This document shows, piece by piece, positions 56,841-64,000 of a stretch of 64,000 bases of DNA (position 1 is its first letter; the number at the start of each line of letters is the position of its first letter). The notes beneath the pieces were generated by a model. The model saw only the letters and a list, made by a program, of their open reading frames with translations, was not told where the DNA came from and made no database searches. The stretch is taken from positions 30,836,380-30,900,379 of the forward strand of contig CM017567.1 of NCBI GenBank assembly GCA_007844125.1, written 5' to 3'. Source of the DNA: Sinonovacula constricta. Lineage: Eukaryota > Mollusca > Bivalvia > Cardiida > Solecurtidae. A program made the position numbers and the translations under genes.

Positions 56841-59800
56841 CGAACCGAGTATGGTTGGCCTATTAACCAACCTTATGTAATGTTAGTCTTACTTATACTT
56901 ATATACATTCTTATATTATATAAGTAATATAATATATGTATATTTATAAATACGAGCATTTTTTTCCAAATACGGATAATATGTTACGTCTTCGTAGTTT
57001 TGAACATATATATTTGATAATCTATATAACATCATATTGAACTTTTAAAAATGTTAAATCTAAATATAACAATATCTTTGTTTGACAGCATCTGATATCT
57101 CAGTAAATAACACTTATAATAAACATTCGCAAATTCGAACTTGATACTTGAGCTACAATTTTTTTTCAAGTTGGCAAAAAAAAAGACAGAGCGGTACCCG
57201 CGTTCATTGACATGTGTATTCATTACATTGTTTAATTTATTTAGCAAATTTAATCACATTTAAATCAATTTTGGGTTATATAATCCTTTGATGACAGTTG
57301 TACTCCTAGTGTTATTCTGTAAATTTTCTTTAGATTACGCTCAGAAAGGTGCAATACCTGGAACAGTTAATGTAGAAAATTGAGCATATATGAAATTGTT
57401 AAGTTACAGAGTTTACCTTGCCGTTTGTCTTAAATAACTTATAGGTATGTAGGGTTTTCGCCCATTTTGCTACTTTATTTTATACATAGCAAAAATTTCA
57501 AAGTATTTATTCTATTTATTTTAACACGTATTTTGGAATGTACACACGACGAAACAAACAATTAACAACAACAACAAACAAATAAGGAAAAAAAACAAAA
57601 CAACAGCAACATAACATGGTTGTGAATATGTTCAATGTAAGAAGTTGTAAGACGAAGGAAAATGATTTGTTTTACTACGTATTGATTGCGTCAATTAAGA
57701 TATTTGAAATCGTATAGGACGACAACAATAATAGGACATGTACGAATGCAAAATATGAATCTGCTTTTTTAATTTGAGACAAGTTACTTATAGTTGTGTT
57801 TGTATCTTGACACACATTTATTTAAAGGACTTTGTTTTGTCGGAACAGACTGATCCTTACACGTTTCATTGATTCTGCTTTTTATATGACCTTGTTATAT
57901 AGTTGGACCCTTTTCATCTCATGAAACTAAGTTTGAGGAGATTCATTTTATTGGAAAATAGATCCACACTGGTCTAGATGTGGAAGTATTCAAATACACG
58001 TGCATTTAGTATCGATATTTAACTCGCAATAATGACTTATAAATGTTTTTGTCCATAAGAATAAAGATGATTACACAGTGTCCTAACATGCAACACATGT
58101 CAGCATCGTAAGCGCCATTCTCGCTAACTAGTAATAATCTGAAAAAGCAGATACTATTTTGTCCACTACACTTCAAATTTGAGAGAAATGCATGCCTGGT
58201 TTATCTACGCTGAGTCATATGGACATTGGCTAATGATAAAACGAAGCTAGCTATGTTCTAACCGGTGGTCCATTTCAACTAGCTTGATATTTTAACCAAA
58301 GGAACTCCGATTGTGTAAATTCAATTGAATGGTTTGCTTGATCAAAACGTGCATTTTATTAACATATACATTATCAAAAAAGCTTAATAAAATGTTATCG
58401 TTTTTGTTGCTTTTAAGTTTCAAGTCGGCCTGCGTTTGTCTTAAATAAACATTTACTGACTACGTAGGATGTTGTCATCAATGCATTCAGCCTGCATGTT
58501 TAAATGTAACGTTTAAAGAAAAAAAGAAAAGAAAACAATAACAACAACACAAGTAAACTGCGCCGTTATTGCAATGGCAACTAGCATTAATCACGCATTT
58601 CATACACAAACTGACTTAAATGTATCAATTGCGTGATGCAAAATGAACACAACTTTTAATTTATTATCTTAAATATACACATTTAAATCGCAGAAAACAA
58701 TCACTAAAGCAGCTTATAGTAATTGTGCGTGATGAGTTCCAAACTCCATCCGTAAGTTGCTCTTATTTGCATTTGTAACTTTCAAAAGCATTGAAATATA
58801 GTTGTACATTCTTTATATTGTATATATCTATATATTGTATATCTATGTATTCCCACATAGAACCTGGCTAAAATGTCTTATCGAAGTCTATCGCTTGTTC
58901 AAGTATGTTTCTGCAGTGGTGGCACTTCTGCTTTACACTATACCATTATATTAACTATTTTAAGTGTCTATTTGCGTCTGTAAAGATCGAAACTTGGTAC
59001 GTCATCATAGTGCACTTCATCTTGAAACGTTGCTGCTAAATACTCACATGATGTTTTATCGTTTTATCGAATGATTACAGTTCTCATCTGCACCAATTTT
59101 ACTCGATGAAATTACTTTACTTTATCGGAACATGAAGGCAATACGTTTACAAAATAATCCGATATTTGCATGAATGCATGCATGCATAAGTTATATAAAG
59201 GTGTATTGATAGAGAAGTAGGTAAAGTCTATCCACTGCCTCATAAGTTCCTTGTATCGCTCAAGTGTAGTATAGACATTTTTCTTTAAACTCAAGTCTTC
59301 AATGCCAGTCAATTTAATTAACAGTTAATTATTTGTTGTTCCTAAAGATACTAACCATCATTTAAATCAATGACTGGTTTTCAAGTGTAAATTGGTTACG
59401 ACATCTGTCACTGCTCAAGTAACCATTTACTGTAATTGTTCTGCGTTGTATTTCATTATGGTTTGTCTAAGTATGCTTCTGCATAGCGTTAAATAAAACT
59501 TTACTAGGACCCGTATTTAAAACAATTTAAACTATTATATTATATTTTGATAGGAACAATAATGAATTGGATGTTTTATTCAATTTTGTCTTTAGTCTAT
59601 TAGGCGTTGTTAGAATCTGTGTAACGTCAAACACTTAGGAACGTGCTTTTCATAGTATAAAGCCACACATTTAGGGATCGAAAACAATCAGCTGAATATC
59701 GTCAAATTGTCTCTCTCGATTAGTCAGTTGAAAAGGGCAGTTAGCAGCATGACAACTTGATTCCTAGCAAATCCTAATTCTTTCGTAATTTGCCATTATT

Positions 59801-60303
59801 TTTGCTGTCTAACTTTCATTATGTAACACAAATAATACCCGTGTCTATGCTAAATACTACACTTACCGTCCTAAATTACAATATATATTCACTTATATTC
59901 AGCAAGAACATCCAATTTCATGTTACAATCAATTCACAACCGGTAATGCTAGGACTCTCTTTCAAAAAAAGAAACGGCGGATTAAATGTGTCAGTATTTG
60001 AAAGGCATTTCTGGTGTCATTTGAAAACACAAGCATGTATCCTGATCGTATGATAAAAGTGCATATGTCATTTAATTTTGCGGATGCCTTGGACGTTAAT
60101 TACACCACTAAATGATTGGCATAATATTAATTGATGTACTTATATTTGAATATAGTTTTTAGTTAGTACCACTCTACACTAAAGGATAACGACGGCAATT
60201 GGATGCAATTACTATTAGGGTTTATACATATTTATATGGTAGCAGAAAAGCGGAAGACTTACAGAAAATATTAACTTCATATTGATTTTAATGTAATTGT
60301 GTT
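56841..60303. other. AT-rich intergenic DNA
   Basis: No gene, RNA or clear repeat supported. A/C-rich simple tracts occur at 57562-57612 and 58518-58552. Confidence 0.5.
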
Positions 60304-60736
60304 AATTATTATTATTATTATTAATTACCAAACTTATATAGCGCCCTTTTCATATACACGTTCAAATGCGCTTTACAATGATATAAACTAATAACTAATT
60401 ACAGCAATACAATTCAAATACTAAAACAACATTCAATAATAAATCTACGACATACTAAGAACAAGAATATGAAACAATCAATTAAAATGTGGTATTAACC
60501 TAGTCGTTTGAAATTAAAATAATTGAATATCGACATCATATGATTAAAATATTATAGCGAAACTTCTAAGATACTTAATAAAAAATAATGTATTTTATAA
60601 TCAACATTTTAAGTACGTGTCACTCTCTTAAAAGATATTAGCAGAATTAAAACAAACTGTAAAATTAGGGTTGATATCATACAGTAGTCACACAGTTTTC
60701 TAAAATCACTGTCTCAGTTTATTCACGATAAAAATA
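60304..60736 (-). other. LINE 2 3' untranslated region and tail
   Basis: AT-rich 3' UTR of about 370 bases, then on the minus strand TTGTAAAGCGCATTTGAACG and GGGCGCTATATAAGTTT, and a terminal (AAT)n array (plus strand 60305-60323). In CR1/L2-group LINEs this type of tail is the site recognised by the element's own reverse transcriptase. It fixes the 3' end of the insertion and shows that the copy is complete at this end. Confidence 0.85.
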
Positions 60737-62281
60737 CTATTCATAGGCTTGTTTGAAATAGTGTGTTTTAAGTGCACGTTTAAAAGAACACAATGAGCTT
60801 GAGTCTCTCACACCTGACGGCAGATCGTTCCACAGTTTCGGAGCTGCATATTCAAATCGTCGGTCGCCATAGGTTACAGTTTTACTTGTTGGTATCACTA
60901 AAGTAAGTGCTTTGTTCTGAGATCGTAGATTCTTTCGTGGCTTGTAAACACATAACATTTTTCCATATATTCCGGCGATTCTCCGTTTAAAGCTTTGTAT
61001 GTATGTGTTAAAATTTTGAACTGGATTCTGTATTGCACCGGAAGCCAATGTAATTCTTTAAGTACAGGTGTAATATGATCATACCGAGAAGTTCTGGAGA
61101 TGATGCGGGCAGCTGTATTTTGAACAATCTGCAGTTTGTTGATTAATGTTTGAGGTACTCCATACAATAGTGCATTGCAGTAATCTAGGCGCAAAATGAC
61201 CAATGAAGTGACAAGTTGTTTAGATGCATCAATTGTCATATATTTCCGAATTCTGCCTATTTGTCTAAGATGAGCATAACATGATCTGCATACCGAATTG
61301 ACGTGTTCTTCCATGTTCATGTTTGAATCAAAGATGGCACCTAAATTTCTAACATTAACCGATTGGTTTATTTTAGAGTCACCCACGTTTATCGATAGAT
61401 CTTTAATGTGTTTGGAGTTATACGGAGATGAGAACATGATGACTTCTGTTTTATCAGTGTTCAGTTTGAGCATGTTTGCATTCATCCATGATATTATGTC
61501 TCGGAGACACGATTGAATGCGTTGTAGTATTTCTTCCTTAGAAATGTCATCTAATGGTTTGAAAGATAGATACAACTGTAAGTCGTCGGCGTAGAGATGG
61601 TATTGCAGCCCGTGATCTTTGCAAATGGCACCAAGTGGTTTAGTGTACGTAGTATAAAATGTTGGCCCTAAAACAGACCCCTGTGGGACACTAAAATTAA
61701 GTGTGACCGGCTTTGACAGCACACCGTTAATATATACTGTCTGTTTTCTATCTTGAAGGTATGATCTTATCCACTCCAGTGTTTTTTTCAGCAATTCCGA
61801 ACACATTTTCAAGTCTCTGTACCAAAGTTTTATGATCTATAGTGTCAAAAGCTGCTGAAAGGTCAAGCATAACTAAGACTGTAACATTGCCATTGTCAAG
61901 GGATTTTAGGACATCGTTTTGGACTTTGATAAGTGCAGTCTCTGTCGAATGGAATTTGCTATAGGCTGACTGATACTTTTCTTGAAGTTGATTATTTGTC
62001 ACATGTTCATCAATGCGAGAGCTTACTACTTTTTCAAGTGTCTTCGATACAAATAATAAATTTGAAACAGGTCGATAGTTTTTTAAAATGTTTTGATCCA
62101 ATGTTGTTTTTTTTCAGAAGAGGTTTAACATAAGACCCTTTAAACTCTGCGGGAACATTTCCTTTACTGAGAGAGATGTTGATAATGTTAGAAATAAATG
62201 GTAGAAGTTTATCAAGGCACGATTTTAATAGCCATGTTGGTATAGGATCCAGTTCACATGATTTATTTGAAGAACTATTTA
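60737..62281 (-). pseudogene. LINE 2 reverse transcriptase and C-terminal region
   Basis: Copies the LINE RNA into DNA at the nicked target. Motifs on the minus strand: SCELDPIPTWLLKSC (62260s), PAEFKGSYVKPLLKK (about 62150), NYRPVSNLLFVSKTLEK (62070s), QSAYSKFHSTETAL, LVMLDLSAAFDTIDHKTL (motif A, Asp), SVPQGSVLGPTFY (motif B), and YHLYADDLQLYLSF (motif C, both Asp; about 61600-61560). These are followed by WMNANMLKLNTDKTEV and LRLDYCNALLYG, then ELHWLPVQYRIQFKILTHTY and a C-terminal TYGDRRFEYAAPKLWNDLP before the stop at 60737. Frameshifts lie in T8 (62107-62114), T7 (61782-61788) and T5 (60958-60962); in each case the conserved text resumes at once in the next frame. No catalytic residue is lost. 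Confidence 0.93.
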
Positions 62282-63970
62282 TAATTTTCTAATTTCTTCA
62301 TTTGATGCTGTTTCAAAGCGAGTCAGACTATTTTCAACGCCCATCTGTTCTGTTTCCACTTCAACTGGGTTTAGAATCAATTTTGATTTTATTTCATCCC
62401 TAATGGTTTCTCTTTTCTCAACAAAGAAAACACTAAACTCTTGTGGCAATTGATCAGTTTCTATGTTTGTGGGTAAAGTTGGACCATTCATTAGATTATT
62501 TGTTATTTGAAACAATTGTTTTTGATCCCGATCACAGGATGTTACCTTATCAGAATAATGGTTCACTTTAGCCAACATTTTATTTACTTTTGCACATTGA
62601 TTTCTGTATATTTCGTGGTCTATAGCCAATTTAGATGATTGCCAATTTCTTTCTAACTTGCGCCGCAGATGTTTTGCGTCATGTAGCTCCTGGGTATAAC
62701 ACGCACAAGAACGTCGTAACACTATTGTTTTAGTTTGAAGTGGAGCGTGTTTTTCTAGTAAGGTAGAAAGAACATTCGTATATACTCCAACAAGTTGTTC
62801 AAGGTCGGTGTATTCGAGATGGTCTTGTAAAATTGTTGATGATACAATATCACTCTTAAAGGAATCTATATCAATTGAGTTGAGTTTTCTATACGTCACT
62901 GACTTTCGGATAGGTGAAGGTTTTTCGGCAACGGTATTGAATATAATTGCATAATGATCTTTTGTCACTTTTCCATATTTGTTGTCTGACAACCCTGGAT
63001 CAACAACCTTAAGGTTCGAAATTGAGTTGTCAGTGTCCCTAGTAATGACAACATCAAGTGTATGTCCAAGCACATGGGTTGGTTCTCGAACATGTTGTAC
63101 CATTCCACATGATTGTAGAATGCTTGTAAATTTTATTGTGTCAGGTTGAGTAGGGATATCCAGGTGGAAGTTCAGGTCTCCTGTTATTATAATGTTCTTA
63201 TCAGTCACAGCAAATTTTGCTAGAAATTTTGCCCATTCTTCTAGAAATACACTAGTTTTTAACTGATTTCCTTTAGATGGGGGTGGTCGGTAAACAAGAG
63301 CTAACCTCATTGAATAGTTTTTTATTGTTATCTTGCAATCCAAATGTTCAAATGTTTAGTAGTCACTGTCATGAGTTGATGTTAAAACCTGAACATTTAT
63401 ATTTGACTTATAAATTACGGCGACACCACCATAACCTCTTCCACCAGGGCGCGGGGCATGTTTTATCTGATACCCCTTTGGCAAAAGTTCACTCAGACAT
63501 ATTTTGTCAACTGAAGTTCCAAGCGATGATTCGGTGACAGCAACCAAATCGAATTCGTATGAAAGTATGAAATCACAGATGGCCAGAGTTTTATTTTTAA
63601 CTGATCTTGGGTTAATGCAACATACATTTACCTTTCTTTGGCCTTTAACTGTAGAAAAAGGTTCATAGTGTATTGTGACCAGTGTCTTAATTCTAATCTT
63701 ATCATTGTCACTTTGTGGTAATGTATTATATCTATTAGTCAATTTTACTGTTGAAATTGCCTCTGGTAAGTATTGCAGGTTTGAAAAGTTAACTGCATCA
63801 TTTCTATCCCAAGATCTAAATACATAATTGCGAACTCCCCGGGCACCTCTGTAATTTAGGAGATTTAAATTTTTCAATGTTGTGAATGTGTCATTGTTAG
63901 GTTTCAAATATCTCCTGGGCACTCTAGCTAAATCCAATAATTGCTCCCTTTTGTATGTGATCAAGCACAT
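62279..63970 (-). pseudogene. LINE 2 N-terminal region, endonuclease and linker
   Basis: Start chosen at the ATG 63970-63968, the first Met after an in-frame stop at the window edge. About 110 residues of undefined N-terminal sequence come first (TYKREQLLDLAR, LNYRGARGVRN). The APE/EEP endonuclease that nicks target DNA follows: CCINPRSVKNK, LVAVTES (catalytic Glu), GGRGYGGVAVIY, then after a TAA stop at 63356-63358 LALVYRPPPSK, TGDLNFH (Asp, Asn), VQHVREPTHVLGHTLDVVIT, and KDHYAI (catalytic Asp-His; the usual Ser is Lys). A 200-residue basic linker leads toward the reverse transcriptase. The frame closes at 62279 because of a one-base change in a T4 run (62285-62288); after it the expected text continues in another frame. 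Confidence 0.92.
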
Positions 63971-64000
63971 TGTGTCTGACAATCGCTCACCAACACTCTA

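Larger units (their letters stand above)
60304..64000 (-). mobile_element. LINE 2: nearly intact CR1/L2-like non-LTR retrotransposon (5' end outside window)
   Basis: On the minus strand it reads: N-terminal region, APE-type endonuclease (to about 62950), linker, reverse transcriptase (62280-61250), C-terminal region (to the stop at 60737), 3' untranslated region and an (ATT)n-type tail at 60305-60323. All domains of a single-ORF or ORF2-type LINE are present and contiguous. Defects are one in-frame TAA (63356-63358) and four one-base frameshifts, all at A/T homopolymers. A stop codon in frame at 63998-64000 and an ATG at 63968-63970 suggest the coding start is inside the window. The 3' tail with GCGCTATATAAGTTT before ATT repeats is typical of CR1/L2-group LINEs. 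Confidence 0.93.

Overview
This window is AT-rich eukaryotic DNA, almost certainly from an animal and most plausibly a mollusc such as a bivalve. That placement is an inference from the mix of CR1/L2-like LINEs, tRNA-derived SINE-like repeats, an LTR element with a tRNA-Pro type primer site, many long AT, CA and GA microsatellites and a large tandem repeat. I found no host protein-coding gene that I can support, and no rRNA or functional tRNA gene. It reads as a gene-poor, repeat-rich region, or possibly a very large intron.

Left part (1-7332): three tandem copies of a 2.63-kb unit (A, B, C). Each unit carries a compound microsatellite (TATC, TACC, CATC, TATC, then a GT/G tract); the 5' end of copy A lies outside the window. 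By eye, copy B is a mosaic: its first half carries the variants of copy C and its last part those of copy A. This is the footprint of a single unequal crossover.

Middle (7333-43300): mostly unique AT-rich DNA with scattered repeats. These are a deleted LTR retrotransposon (10024-11440), a dispersed repeat family with a conserved hairpin (five copies, 13.4 to 52.4 kb), and a decayed insertion inside an AT microsatellite (17801-18452) that holds a fragment resembling the N-terminus of Crypton/KIAA1958-like (DUF3504) proteins and ends in a 34-bp-arm inverted repeat. There is also a small MITE-like palindrome (21394-21474), a tRNA-derived SINE (37585-37855), and a large CA/TA/TG compound microsatellite (41490-41750).

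Right part (43300-64000): a heavily decayed LINE on the plus strand (43310-45393), two local tandem duplications (337 bp, apparently perfect, at 53.6-54.3 kb; 181 bp, diverged, at 56.5-56.8 kb), a 5'-truncated SINE (55345-55550), and a much younger LINE on the minus strand (60304-64000, running off the window). This second LINE keeps endonuclease, reverse transcriptase and 3' tail. Its four frameshifts all sit in A/T homopolymer runs, so some may be sequencing errors.

I see no novel gene system here. The best leads are the recombination footprint in the tandem array, the hairpin repeat family with a paired base change, the Crypton-like remnant with its hairpin, and the nearly intact LINE.
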